Shown piece after piece: positions 17,064 to 26,302 of a DNA stretch of 64,000 bases. The position numbers and the translations under genes are program-made. The stretch's first letter is position 1. Each line of letters starts with the position of its first letter. The notes below the pieces were generated by a model. It saw only the letters and a program-made list of their open reading frames with translations. It did no database searches and was not told the DNA's origin. Source of the DNA: an uncultured Clostridium sp. (GTDB lineage Bacteria > Bacillota > Clostridia > TANB77 > CAG-508); assembly GCA_900554175.1 (NCBI GenBank), contig USGK01000001.1, positions 58,673 to 122,672 on the forward strand, given 5' to 3'.

Positions 17064-17083
17064 ATATGAAAAAAAGTTCATAT
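17064..17083. promoter_or_regulatory. TetR operator copy 1
   Basis: Inverted repeat ATATGAA-N6-TTCATAT. It lies between the -35 boxes of the two divergent promoters, 7 bases from one and 5 from the other. Confidence 0.8.
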
Positions 17084-17088
17084 TAATA

Positions 17089-17117
17089 TTGACATTTGGA
17101 TTTTATAAAAGTATAAT
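17089..17117 (+). promoter_or_regulatory. Promoter of the ABC exporter operon
   Basis: TTGACA (17089-17094), spacing 17, TATAAT (17112-17117): exact consensus, as expected for a gene set held off by a repressor. Confidence 0.9.
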
Positions 17118-17127
17118 ACAGAAAAAA

Positions 17128-17147
17128 ATATGAAAAAAAATTCATAT
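17128..17147. promoter_or_regulatory. TetR operator copy 2
   Basis: Second ATATGAA-N6-TTCATAT, with arms identical to copy 1. It begins 10 bases after the -10 box, over the transcription start, and its centre is 64 bases from copy 1. Confidence 0.82.
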
Positions 17148-17179
17148 TTTAAAATAAAAAATTGGAAAGGAAAAAAGCC

Positions 17180-17890
17180 ATGGAAAAAATAGTAGAATTA
17201 AAAAATGTTAGTAAAACATACAAAATAGGAGAAAATGAATTTAAAGCTTTAGATAACATAAATCTATCTATAAACAAAGGTGAATTAGTGGTAATACTTG
17301 GACCTTCTGGTGCAGGTAAATCAACACTTTTAAATTTAATAGGAGGAATGGATAAAGTTACAAGTGGAAATTTAATTGTAGATGGAGAAGACATTTCAGA
17401 GTATAATGAAAAAGAGCTAAGCGATTACAGAGCTGAAAATATAGGTTTTATCTTTCAATTTTATAATATTTTACCAACATTAACAGTTTTAGAAAATGTT
17501 GAAATTGTCAAAGATATTGTGAAAAATGGATTGAACCCAAAAGAAGCATTAAAAGACGTAGGTCTTGAAAAACATATGTCTAAATTTCCTAATCAATTAT
17601 CTGGAGGTGAACAACAAAGAGTGTCAATTGCTAGAGCAATTGCTAAGGATCCAAAGTTATTACTTTGTGATGAGCCAACTGGAGCACTGGATTCTAAGAC
17701 AGGAGTTGAAGTATTAAAACTTCTAAAGAAACAATGCGATAGAAATGATGGAAGAAATACAGTAATTATAGTTACTCATAATAGTTTATTTGCAGAAATC
17801 GCAGATACAGTAATAAGAGTAAAAAATGGAAAAATTGAAAGTGTAATACAAAACCAAAATCCTAAAAAGATTGATGAGGTGAAATGGTAA
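17180..17890 (+). CDS. ABC exporter ATP-binding protein (MacB/LolD-type)
   Basis: 236 residues. Walker [11 protein letters not shown]-loop FIFQFYN, signature [14 protein letters not shown], Walker [13 protein letters not shown] and the switch His in VIIVTHN are all intact. It belongs to the MacB-like group that pairs with FtsX-type permeases to expel peptides, antibiotics or lipoproteins. The start at 17180 follows GGAAAGGA. One base separates its stop from the permease gene, so translation is coupled. Confidence 0.93.
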   Translation: MEKIVELKNVSKTYKIGENEFKALDNINLSINKGELVVILGPSGAGKSTLLNLIGGMDKVTSGNLIVDGEDISEYNEKELSDYRAENIGFIFQFYNILPTLTVLENVEIVKDIVKNGLNPKEALKDVGLEKHMSKFPNQLSGGEQQRVSIARAIAKDPKLLLCDEPTGALDSKTGVEVLKLLKKQCDRNDGRNTVIIVTHNSLFAEIADTVIRVKNGKIESVIQNQNPKKIDEVKW

Positions 17891-17891
17891 A

Positions 17892-20309
17892 ATGAGTAGA
17901 TTAAATAAAAAAATATTAAGAGACATTAGAATAAATAAATCACAATTCATCAATATTTTTATAATGGTATTTCTTGGAATTTTTGCATTTTCAGGAATAC
18001 ATGGATATATGGATGGAATGGATTTAAGTGCATCAAAATATTATGATGAATATAATTTACAAGATTTGTGGATTAGTGGAAAAAATTTTAATGAAGATGA
18101 TTTAAAAGATGTAAAAAACTTAAGCAATGTAAAAGATGCAGAAAGATTATTGAGTATAAGATGTGATTTACAAAACTTTAATGATGTTGTGATTGAAACT
18201 AATTTTTTAGAGACAAATAATATTTCAAAAATGTATGTAGTTAATGGAGAAGAATATTCGAAAGATAAAGAAGGAATATGGTTTGATAAATACTTAGCAG
18301 ATAACTTAGGAATTAAAGTAGGAGACGAAATATCTTTAAAATATGAAGGATATATTATAAAAGAAAAAGTTAAAGGTTTAGTTGAAACTCCAGATCATGT
18401 ATACATAACAAAAGATGAAACTGCTATATTTCCAACACATAAAGATTTTGGATTCGCATATCTATCTATTAAAGAATTTCCAAAAAATTATATTTTAGAT
18501 GAAGCGAAAAAAAATATTATAGCAGAAAACGCAATGGCACAAATGTTATTTGATAACTCAAGCGATTCGACAGAAGATATAATTAAATCAATAATTTCAG
18601 ATTTTAAAATAGAAGATTATTATGTATTTAATCAAATAATTGTGGATGTTGATGATACAACAAAAGTAGAAAATGTAAAAGCAGATATCGAAAATAACAT
18701 AAAATCTGCAATTGCAGTAACAGACAGAACTTCGTGTGCATCATACCAAGGATATCAATCAGAGGTAGAAGAAGGAAGAACATATTCTAAAGTATTTACA
18801 TTTCTATTTTTATTTATAGCAATGCTATCGGTAATTACAACAATGAATAGATTTGTAAAGAAACAAAGAACACAAATTGGTACAATGAAAGCTTTAGGAA
18901 TAAAGAAAAGAAAAATAACATGGCATTATATAAGTTTCGGATTTTGGATAAGTTTAATATCTGCAATTTCAGGAACTATTTTAGGAGCTATATTAATAGG
19001 AAATGGCTTTCTAAATATGGAGATGACTTATTTTGAAATACCAGAATATTCAATTGCAATTGTTCCAGAAGTATATATTTTAGCCATTATTGTAGTTATT
19101 TTAATCACTTTTATAACATATTTATCATGTAGAAAAATACTAAAAGAACCAGCGACAGAAGCATTAAGAACAGAGATTCCTAAGGTTAAAAACACAAAGT
19201 TTGATATGACTAAAGGTATTTTTAAAAATGCATCGATATCCACAAAATGGAATTTAAGAGATATTGCTAGAAACAAAGGAAGAAGTTTAATGGCAATAGT
19301 TGGAGTAATTGGATGTACAATGCTTGTTGTATGTGCATTAGGAATGCTAGATACAATGAATGCCTATTTATCGTGGCAATTTGATACTATTTGTAATTTT
19401 GATTACAAATTAAACCTTTCAAATGAATATAGCGATGAACAATATAATGATTTGATATTAAAATATGGGGATAAAACAAGCGAAACAATAGGAATAGAAT
19501 TTAAAGATGGAAATAATAAACAGGCAAGCACAATAACAGTAAATGATGCTAAAGATTACTTAAATGTAACAGGACATAGTAGAGAAAAAATAGATTTATC
19601 AGATGATGGCATATTTATAACAGAAAAAATGTCAGATAAATATAATTTAAAAATTGGAGATGAAATTACTTGGCATAAATTTGGAGAAGATACATGGTAT
19701 ACATCAAAAATTACTGGATTAAATCGTGATCCACAGTCTCAAACAATTTCCGCTTCCAAAAAGTATATTGAGTCAATTGGAGTAAACTACAAAGCTGATT
19801 CGATTTATACAAATGAAGATTTAAAAGATGTGAAAGAACTATCAGGAGTAAATACTATTCAGAGCAAAGATAATATAAAAGATGGAATGAATAGTATGGT
19901 TGCAACAATGAAAATGTTGATAGTTTTATTAATTACTTTGTCAGCTATTCTAGGATTTGTAATAATTTACAATTTAGGAATACTTTCATTTGGTGAAAAA
20001 CAATACCAATTTGCTACATTAAAAGTATTAGGATTTAAAGATAAACAAATAAAAGATATATTTATAAAACAAAATATATGGCTTGCATTGGTTGGAATAA
20101 TCCTAGGATTACCACTAGGATATTTAATGACAGATTATATATTTAAGGCAGCTCTTGGAGATAATTATGACTTCGCTGCACAGGTTAAATTTTTCTCATA
20201 TTTATATGCCTTCATTGGAAGTTTTATTGTTACATTTTGTATAAATAAAATTTTATCTAAGAAAGTTAAGACGATAGATATGGTAACAAGCTTAAAAGCC
20301 AATGAATAG
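17892..20309 (+). CDS. FtsX-like ABC exporter permease, 805 residues
   Basis: Large permease with two FtsX modules. One membrane helix lies near the N-terminus (about 18-38), then an extracellular domain, three helices (about 300-420), a repeat unit starting near residue 450, a second outside domain and three C-terminal helices. The FtsX signatures QIGTMKALGIKKRKI and FATLKVLGFKDKQI appear once in each module. It works with the ATPase encoded directly upstream. The substrate is unknown; TetR control suggests drug or antimicrobial peptide export. Confidence 0.9.
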   Translation: MSRLNKKILRDIRINKSQFINIFIMVFLGIFAFSGIHGYMDGMDLSASKYYDEYNLQDLWISGKNFNEDDLKDVKNLSNVKDAERLLSIRCDLQNFNDVVIETNFLETNNISKMYVVNGEEYSKDKEGIWFDKYLADNLGIKVGDEISLKYEGYIIKEKVKGLVETPDHVYITKDETAIFPTHKDFGFAYLSIKEFPKNYILDEAKKNIIAENAMAQMLFDNSSDSTEDIIKSIISDFKIEDYYVFNQIIVDVDDTTKVENVKADIENNIKSAIAVTDRTSCASYQGYQSEVEEGRTYSKVFTFLFLFIAMLSVITTMNRFVKKQRTQIGTMKALGIKKRKITWHYISFGFWISLISAISGTILGAILIGNGFLNMEMTYFEIPEYSIAIVPEVYILAIIVVILITFITYLSCRKILKEPATEALRTEIPKVKNTKFDMTKGIFKNASISTKWNLRDIARNKGRSLMAIVGVIGCTMLVVCALGMLDTMNAYLSWQFDTICNFDYKLNLSNEYSDEQYNDLILKYGDKTSETIGIEFKDGNNKQASTITVNDAKDYLNVTGHSREKIDLSDDGIFITEKMSDKYNLKIGDEITWHKFGEDTWYTSKITGLNRDPQSQTISASKKYIESIGVNYKADSIYTNEDLKDVKELSGVNTIQSKDNIKDGMNSMVATMKMLIVLLITLSAILGFVIIYNLGILSFGEKQYQFATLKVLGFKDKQIKDIFIKQNIWLALVGIILGLPLGYLMTDYIFKAALGDNYDFAAQVKFFSYLYAFIGSFIVTFCINKILSKKVKTIDMVTSLKANE

Positions 20310-20326
20310 AAAATAATAGAAACTAG

Positions 20327-20358
20327 AACTGTCAAATTTTTGACAGTTTTAATTTTAT
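20327..20358 (+). terminator. Terminator after the ABC exporter
   Basis: AACTGTCAA (20327-20335) pairs with TTGACAGTT (20340-20348), 4-base loop, then T-rich sequence. Confidence 0.85.
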
Positions 20359-20388
20359 AATAGGAAAGTTATACAAGTTTAATGAAAT

Positions 20389-20442
20389 AACCAAAAAAAG
20401 TTATGTCAATACAAATAAACCAAAAAAGCTATATTTTTTTGG
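20389..20442. repeat. Imperfect direct repeat and hairpin at the IS91-like downstream end
   Basis: AACCAAAAAAAGTTAT (20389-20404) recurs as AACCAAAAAAGCTAT (20418-20432). The second copy also forms a hairpin, CCAAAAAA (20420-20427) with TTTTTTGG (20435-20442). It may be the terminator of the element's minus-strand genes or its terminal structure. Confidence 0.45.
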
Positions 20443-20472
20443 CTTAAAAATACTAAGATTAAGTTAAAAAAA

Positions 20473-20721
20473 TTAATTTTCCTTATAAATGTGATGATAG
20501 CCTCTCTTTGAAACATAATCAATAGGAACACACTTATCGAAGTTACATTTTGAACAAATTGTATAAGGAGGAGTAGAAATAGGTAATCCATTCCATGCAT
20601 CTTCTTGTTCAAATTCTAAAACAGCTTCAATTGGTGCATCAAATTTGTATTTACATTTTGGACAGATGTAAGCAACTGTTTGACCACTTAATTTAAATGG
20701 AAAAGAGTCAAAATCAAACAT
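20473..20721 (-). CDS. Small zinc-ribbon protein of the IS91-like element, 82 residues
   Basis: Two CxxC pairs, CPKCKY near residue 20 and CSKCNF near residue 56, make a likely zinc ribbon. The start MFDFDSFPFK has ATGAGG about 9 bases upstream; an upstream in-frame start at 20757 would overlap the transposase. It begins only 10 bases after the transposase stop, so the two are cotranscribed and probably move together. Function unknown; it may be an accessory DNA-binding factor or cargo. Confidence 0.6.
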   Translation of the reverse strand: MFDFDSFPFKLSGQTVAYICPKCKYKFDAPIEAVLEFEQEDAWNGLPISTPPYTICSKCNFDKCVPIDYVSKRGYHHIYKEN

Positions 20722-20731
20722 ATAAAAAACC

Positions 20732-21994
20732 TCATTTCGAATTAATACAGAGGACAAAATTCATTTTAGTATCACATTTAGGACAATTATAAGGATCTCT
20801 ATCAAAATTTAATAAAATATTAGCTTGATGATTAAGAAGAGATTTTCTAAAATTTCTACAATGTTGTTTTATTAAAGGAACCATTTTTGAGTGCAAAGAA
20901 TGTTTTTTTCTATAAAAACCATAATATCTAATTATTTTAAATTGAGTTGGCAATAAATGTCTTAATAAAATCATAATAAATTGAGAAGCTGGTAATGTAA
21001 TTTTATGACATATATTATCTTTATGGTCAATATAAGAAAAAGTGACATTAGAGCCATCATAATTAATAATTCTATTTTCACTAATGGGAACTCTTCCGCA
21101 ATATCTAGTAACATATTCAATACCCGATTTTAAGTCTTTAAATTTTTTAGGTTCAGCATAAACATAGAACCCCTTAGAATATTTTCGATAAAGAGAAGAT
21201 TTTTCTTTATCAAAAGATTTACCCAATTCTTTCGAAAGTATATCTAAAAGAATTTTTTGAAAACGAAAAGAAAGGGCATTATAGTCAAAGAAATTCCAAG
21301 GCATACATGAGTTATTATTACCTAATTTTATTTCAGCAATAAGGATATGAATATGAGGATTCCATTTTAAATCTCTACCAAAAGTATGAAGGAAAGCAAA
21401 GAAACCAGGAGTGTATTTGATTCTAGAAGAATACTTTTTCAAAATTCCTTTTTTATTCTTTTTAAAAGATTCATTAAGAATAGAATAAATAGTATCTCTA
21501 ACAGCTTTAAAGAGAAGATTAATTCTATTTTCAAAGGGAAAGAAAAAATATTTTCTAAGTTGTTCAGGAATAGTAAAAACAATTTGTCTGTGTTGACAAT
21601 TGTATGCAGTTTGTAAAATGTTTTCGACCCTTTGATTCTTGTATTTGTATCCACAAGAAGAACAAAAACGTGATTTGCAGGTGTGCCCAACAAAAATAAT
21701 GTCATGACAAAGAGGACATTCATAAACAGAACAACCCAAGTTTTTATTATAACAATCAATAATTTTTTGAATTTCTTGAGAAGCATTAGGGCGACAACGA
21801 TCAATAATATCTTTATTATTTGAATAAGTAGTAGCCCAATGGTCTTCAAAAATTGAAGCAATAACACCAGTAGTTTTAAATGAATTATAATTTTTATTTA
21901 AAGAACCATCATCATTAAAACAATTAGCAGTATAAGTTCTAGAATTATAGAATTCAAAAAAATCATTTTCATTAATAGTCTCTATACTTTCCAT
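20732..21994 (-). CDS. IS91 family Y2 rolling-circle transposase
   Basis: 420 residues, full length. The N-terminal zinc-binding domain has cysteines 93, 96, 106, 111 and 114. The HUH metal site is in NPHIHILIAE (His214, His216). The paired catalytic tyrosines are Tyr294 and Tyr298 in YVTRYCGR, the Y-x3-Y spacing of IS91. IRYYGFYRKKH follows, and a last CPKCDTK zinc pair lies near the C-terminus. It nicks single-stranded DNA and drives rolling-circle transposition. No frameshift or missing catalytic residue is seen, so it could be active. AGAGGAA precedes the ATG. Confidence 0.92.
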   Translation of the reverse strand: MESIETINENDFFEFYNSRTYTANCFNDDGSLNKNYNSFKTTGVIASIFEDHWATTYSNNKDIIDRCRPNASQEIQKIIDCYNKNLGCSVYECPLCHDIIFVGHTCKSRFCSSCGYKYKNQRVENILQTAYNCQHRQIVFTIPEQLRKYFFFPFENRINLLFKAVRDTIYSILNESFKKNKKGILKKYSSRIKYTPGFFAFLHTFGRDLKWNPHIHILIAEIKLGNNNSCMPWNFFDYNALSFRFQKILLDILSKELGKSFDKEKSSLYRKYSKGFYVYAEPKKFKDLKSGIEYVTRYCGRVPISENRIINYDGSNVTFSYIDHKDNICHKITLPASQFIMILLRHLLPTQFKIIRYYGFYRKKHSLHSKMVPLIKQHCRNFRKSLLNHQANILLNFDRDPYNCPKCDTKMNFVLCINSK

Positions 21995-22024
21995 ATTTTC
22001 CTCTAAATAAGATTATACAAAAAA

Positions 22025-22044
22025 AGAGTTGCGTTAGCAACTCT
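22025..22044. repeat. 8-bp hairpin upstream of the IS91-like transposase
   Basis: AGAGTTGC-GTTA-GCAACTCT. It is the most GC-rich hairpin in this gap and lies 30 bases before the transposase start, where an IS91 end would be expected. Confidence 0.5.
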
Positions 22045-22083
22045 CAAAGGAAAAATTTATTTTTCCTATTTTTTACTTTAGTA

Positions 22084-22112
22084 TTGAAATAACAAAAAAA
22101 TTCTGTTAGAAT
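22084..22112 (+). promoter_or_regulatory. Promoter of the fused ABC exporter
   Basis: TTGAAA (22084-22089), spacing 17, TAGAAT (22107-22112). No copy of the TetR operator is present here. Confidence 0.65.
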
Positions 22113-22158
22113 ATATTCAAAAATAAATAGGAAAATATAAGAGAAAGGAAAAAAGAAT

Positions 22159-24450
22159 ATGTTAGAATTAAAAAACATACAAAAAAGTTACAAAACCAAA
22201 ACACTAAATCAACATGTTTTAAAAGGAGTAAATTTAAAGTTTAGAAAAAATGAATTTGTAGCAATATTAGGCCCTTCAGGTTCAGGAAAGACAACTCTTT
22301 TAAATATTATAGGAGGTTTAGATCAATATGATGAAGGAGACTTAATAATAAAAGGAAAGAGTACAAAGAATTTTAAGGGAAAAAATTGGGATTCATATAG
22401 AAATAAATCAGTAGGATTTATCTTTCAAAGTTATAATTTAATTTCACATATGAATGTATTAGATAATGTAGAAATGGGAATGACATTATCTGGAAAGAAA
22501 CCAAAATATAGAAAAAAGAAAGCTATAGAATTATTGGAAAAGGTAGGTTTAAAAGAACATATTCATAAAAAACCAAATCAATTATCAGGAGGGCAAATGC
22601 AAAGAGTTGCCATTGCAAGAGCATTGGCAAATGACCCTGAAATTATTCTAGCAGATGAACCTACAGGAGCTCTAGATTCAAAAACAAGTGTACAAATCAT
22701 GGAACTAATAAAAGAAATATCAAAAGATAAACTAGTTATAATGGTTACGCATAATGCAGAACTTGCAGAAAAGTATGCAGATAGAATAATTAGAATGAAA
22801 GATGGTGTTTTAGAAGAAGATACAAATAAAGTAGACGAAAATGAAGATACAAATTGTGAATATAAACTAAATAAAACATCAATGAATATTTTTACAGCAA
22901 TACATCTAAGCTTAAATAATATTAGAACAAAAAAAGGAAGAACATTTTTAACAGCTTTTGCATCATCGATAGGGATAATTGGTATTGCTTTAATATTATC
23001 ATTATCAAATGGATTTTCAAAGCAAATAGAAATATTTGAAGAAAAAGTAGCAGATGCTATGCCAATTGTGATTACAGAAGATAGATTAAGTAATGAAACT
23101 ATAAAGGCAGAAATGTCAATGGATGAAAATGAAGATAGCTTTACAGATTCAAAAGAATTAAAGATTGAAGGAAAATCAAATGTTAAAACAAATAATATAT
23201 CAAAAGAATATTTAGAATACTTAGAAAAAATGCCAACAGAGTATTTATCAAGTATAAATGTGGACTACAGTCTAAAATATGGTATGAATATCATAAAAAA
23301 AGACAATGATAAATATTCTGCTGCTACAAGCGAAGAAAAAGAACTTTTGGCTCTAATGCCTTCAAAAGGATTTAAGGACAATTCTGTTACAAAATTAATA
23401 ACTGAATATTACGATGTTTTGCAAGGAAAATTACCAGAAAATAAAAATGAAATAATATTAGAAGTTAATAAAGATAATACTATTAATAAAGACGTTTATT
23501 CGCTTTTAGGTATAAAAGAGGATAATGTATCTTTTGATGATATATTAAATAAAGAAATAAAAATTGTATTTGATGATGATTTTTATAAAAAACAAGGTGA
23601 TTATTTTATTTTTAAAAATATTGATGAAGAAATGTATAATAATGAAAATAATTTAACTTTAAAAGTTGTTGGAATAATAAGAGTCAAGAAAGAAAAATCA
23701 AATGTGACATCAGGAGGAACAAGTTTATATTATACAAATGAACTTCAAAATTATATAATTGAAAAAAACAGTAATTCTGAAATTGTAATTGCACAAAAAG
23801 ATAAAAATTATAGTATCTTAACAGGAGAAAAATTTGAAAATGATGTAGCTAAAAACCAAATGTTATTATACTTTGGAGCACCAAAAAATCCTACAAAAAT
23901 ATTGCTATATCCAAAAGATTTTGAAACAACGTCGAATTTAATAGATTATTTAAATAAATATAATGAAAACAAAAAAGAAGAAGATAAAGTAACATATTTA
24001 AATCAAGCAGAGCTAATAGATGAAACATCAAATGGGATAATGGATGGAATAACAATAGTTCTTGTTGCCTTCTCTAGTATATCATTAGTAGTTTCTTCAA
24101 TAATGCTTGGAATTATAACATATATAAGTGTTTTAGAAAGAACAAAAGAAATAGGAGTATTAAGAAGTTTAGGAGCAAGAAAAAAAGATATAAGAAGGGT
24201 TTTCAATGCTGAAACTTTAATAATTGGAATGATATCAGGTATACTTGGAATTTTAATTGCATATTTATTTACTTTTCCAATTAATAGCATAATATTTGAA
24301 AAAACAACACTTGAAAATGTTGCAGTTTTAAATCCGATTCATGCAATAATGTTAATAGCAATTAGTATGTTATTAACACTAATAGGTGGAGCTATTCCAG
24401 CAAATATTGCATCGAAAAAGGATCCAGTTAATGCTTTGCGTACAGAATAA
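22159..24450 (+). CDS. ABC exporter with fused ATPase and permease (MacB-like)
   Basis: 763 residues. The ATPase is at about 1-235: Walker A GPSGSGKTT, LSGGQMQRVAIARA, Walker [18 protein letters not shown]. After a linker comes one membrane helix (about 262-282), a large outside domain (about 285-620), and three C-terminal helices with the FtsX signature EIGVLRSLGARKKDIRRVF. The layout is that of MacB-type exporters, which work as dimers. The substrate is unknown. It lies next to the IS91-like element and 1.85 kb from the TetR-linked exporter, but it is a different subgroup (fused). Confidence 0.92.
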   Translation: MLELKNIQKSYKTKTLNQHVLKGVNLKFRKNEFVAILGPSGSGKTTLLNIIGGLDQYDEGDLIIKGKSTKNFKGKNWDSYRNKSVGFIFQSYNLISHMNVLDNVEMGMTLSGKKPKYRKKKAIELLEKVGLKEHIHKKPNQLSGGQMQRVAIARALANDPEIILADEPTGALDSKTSVQIMELIKEISKDKLVIMVTHNAELAEKYADRIIRMKDGVLEEDTNKVDENEDTNCEYKLNKTSMNIFTAIHLSLNNIRTKKGRTFLTAFASSIGIIGIALILSLSNGFSKQIEIFEEKVADAMPIVITEDRLSNETIKAEMSMDENEDSFTDSKELKIEGKSNVKTNNISKEYLEYLEKMPTEYLSSINVDYSLKYGMNIIKKDNDKYSAATSEEKELLALMPSKGFKDNSVTKLITEYYDVLQGKLPENKNEIILEVNKDNTINKDVYSLLGIKEDNVSFDDILNKEIKIVFDDDFYKKQGDYFIFKNIDEEMYNNENNLTLKVVGIIRVKKEKSNVTSGGTSLYYTNELQNYIIEKNSNSEIVIAQKDKNYSILTGEKFENDVAKNQMLLYFGAPKNPTKILLYPKDFETTSNLIDYLNKYNENKKEEDKVTYLNQAELIDETSNGIMDGITIVLVAFSSISLVVSSIMLGIITYISVLERTKEIGVLRSLGARKKDIRRVFNAETLIIGMISGILGILIAYLFTFPINSIIFEKTTLENVAVLNPIHAIMLIAISMLLTLIGGAIPANIASKKDPVNALRTE

Positions 24451-24456
24451 TTGAAA

Positions 24457-24491
24457 TTAGACATTTTGATAGTATCATTCAAAATGTCTAA
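24457..24491 (+). terminator. Hairpin after the fused ABC exporter
   Basis: Perfect 13-bp stem TTAGACATTTTGA (24457-24469) with TCAAAATGTCTAA (24479-24491). The T tract is weak. Confidence 0.7.
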
Positions 24492-24518
24492 ATTTATATT
24501 ATAAATAAGGAGGATAAA

Positions 24519-26282
24519 ATGAAAGAAAAATACGATTGGAATCTAGAAGACATTTTTAAAACAAATGATGACTTTGAAGAAAATCAAAAAAAATTATCAG
24601 AGATATTAAAGAATATTGAGAAATATCAAGGTTCTTTAAATACATCGGACAAAATTTATGAATGTTATAATTTATATGAAAAAGCTTTAGAATTATATGA
24701 AAAAGTTTATGCATATGGAATGCTTAAATATCACTTAAATATGGCAGAAAGCGAAAATATAAAATTGTATAAAAAAGTACAAAATATAGGTGCAGAATTT
24801 GAAAAAGCTACAGCTTTTATAACACCTGAAATTACAAATATAGATGAAGAAATATTAATGAAATTTATTAAAGAAAATAAAAAATTATCAAGATATGAAA
24901 GACTTTTAAAAGAAATTATTGAAGATAAAAAACACATTTTGAGCAAAGAAGAAGAAAGTATATTAGCAAATTATTCTGAAGTTTTTAGTAGTATGGAAAA
25001 CACATTCGATACACTCACCAATACAGAATTTAAATTTGGTGAAATTATTATGGAAGATGGCTCTAAAAAAGAAATGACAGATGCAACATATACTAAATTT
25101 TTAAAAAATAAAAATGAAAATATAAGAAAACAAGCATTTGAATTAATGTATAGTAAATATAGCGAGTTTTTAAATACAATTTCTGAATTATATTTATCAA
25201 GAGTTAAAGAAAGTGTGATTACTGCTAAAATTAGAAAATATAAATCATCATTAGATATGGCTGTTTTTCATGATGATTCAACTATGAAAGTATATAAGTC
25301 ATTAATAGATGCAGTTCATAAAAATTTAAATGTAAATCATGAGTTCCTTAAATTAAAAAAAGAATTATTAAAGCAAAAAGAAATGCATTTATATGACATA
25401 TATGTAAATCCTATAGAGTTAAAAGATGAAGAGGTAAAATTTGAAGAAGCAAAAAATCAAGTAATAAATAGTTTAAGTGTATTAGGAGAAAACTATATAG
25501 AAAAAATAATAGAAGCTTTTGATAATTCATGGATAGATGTATATGAAAAACCTAATAAAATGGGTGGAGCCTATAGTATGGGAGTATATGGAATTCATCC
25601 ATTTGTATTAACAAATTTTATATATAATAAAAGAGATATAAGTACAATAGCACATGAGCTTGGTCATGCAATGCATTCTTACTATTCGAATAAAAACCAA
25701 AATGTATTAGATAGTAGTTATACAATAATGGTTGCTGAAATAGCATCAACTACAAATGAAATTTTACTTGCTAAATATCAAATGAATCATGAAAAAGACA
25801 AAACAAAAAAAGCAGAAATTATTTATGAATTATTGGAGATGATAAGGGCTACATTATTTAGGCAAGCAATGTTTGCAGAATTCGAGGAAAAAGTACATTC
25901 AAAAATTGAAAAAGGAGATATGTTATCATCAGACGATTTAAATAATATTTATTATAAATTAAATGAAGATTATTTCGGAAAAGATACTGTAATAGATGAA
26001 CAAATAAAATATGAATGGGCAAGAATACCACACTTTTATACACCATTTTATGTTTATAAATATGCTACAGGAATATCTGCAGCAATAGTAATTGCGAACA
26101 ATATTTTAAAGAAAAAAGAAGGGTATGTAGAAAAATATATTGATATGTTAAGTAGAGGATGTACAAAAAAATCTGTAGAATTACTTAAATTAGTTGATGT
26201 AGACCTAGAAAATATAAAAACTTATGAAGGAGCAATAGAATTTTATAAAGAATTAATAGAAGAATTAAAACGAGTAATTTAG
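24519..26282 (+). CDS. pepF: Oligoendopeptidase F family metallopeptidase (M3)
   Basis: 587 residues, usual for M3B oligopeptidases. The zinc motif HELGHAMHSYYS (HExxH) lies near residue 384, and the third ligand Glu is in the following MVAEIASTTNE helix. The M3B C-terminal signature YKYATGISAAI is present. It is a cytoplasmic enzyme cutting short peptides of roughly 7-20 residues. The ribosome site AAGGAGG is strong. It converges with xer, and its stop codon lies inside their shared hairpin. Confidence 0.93.
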   Translation: MKEKYDWNLEDIFKTNDDFEENQKKLSEILKNIEKYQGSLNTSDKIYECYNLYEKALELYEKVYAYGMLKYHLNMAESENIKLYKKVQNIGAEFEKATAFITPEITNIDEEILMKFIKENKKLSRYERLLKEIIEDKKHILSKEEESILANYSEVFSSMENTFDTLTNTEFKFGEIIMEDGSKKEMTDATYTKFLKNKNENIRKQAFELMYSKYSEFLNTISELYLSRVKESVITAKIRKYKSSLDMAVFHDDSTMKVYKSLIDAVHKNLNVNHEFLKLKKELLKQKEMHLYDIYVNPIELKDEEVKFEEAKNQVINSLSVLGENYIEKIIEAFDNSWIDVYEKPNKMGGAYSMGVYGIHPFVLTNFIYNKRDISTIAHELGHAMHSYYSNKNQNVLDSSYTIMVAEIASTTNEILLAKYQMNHEKDKTKKAEIIYELLEMIRATLFRQAMFAEFEEKVHSKIEKGDMLSSDDLNNIYYKLNEDYFGKDTVIDEQIKYEWARIPHFYTPFYVYKYATGISAAIVIANNILKKKEGYVEKYIDMLSRGCTKKSVELLKLVDVDLENIKTYEGAIEFYKELIEELKRVI

Positions 26283-26302
26283 GGAAATTCCCTAAATTAC
26301 TC
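26272..26302. terminator. Shared bidirectional terminator of pepF and xer
   Basis: Perfect 15-base arms, 26272-26286 and 26288-26302. The hairpin contains the last codons and stops of both convergent genes, which are 14 bases apart. Confidence 0.85.

Larger units (their letters stand above)
20389..22044 (-). mobile_element. IS91-like HUH (Y2) insertion element, ends approximate
   Basis: The element carries a Y2 transposase and a small zinc-ribbon gene, both on the minus strand. IS91 elements lack terminal inverted repeats and target duplications, so I cannot fix the borders. Candidate end structures are the AGAGTTGC-GTTA-GCAACTCT hairpin at 22025-22044 just before the transposase, and a hairpin plus short repeat at 20389-20442 after the second gene. 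It sits between two ABC exporter units. Confidence 0.6.

Noticed and set aside
21386..21867. Frames on either strand inside the IS91-like transposase gene
   Set aside because: They overlap the conserved zinc and HUH regions of the transposase in other frames and look like chance.
17892..24450. The two ABC exporters as one duplicated cluster
   Set aside because: One is a split ATPase plus 805-residue double-FtsX permease, the other a fused single-FtsX protein; they belong to different subgroups.
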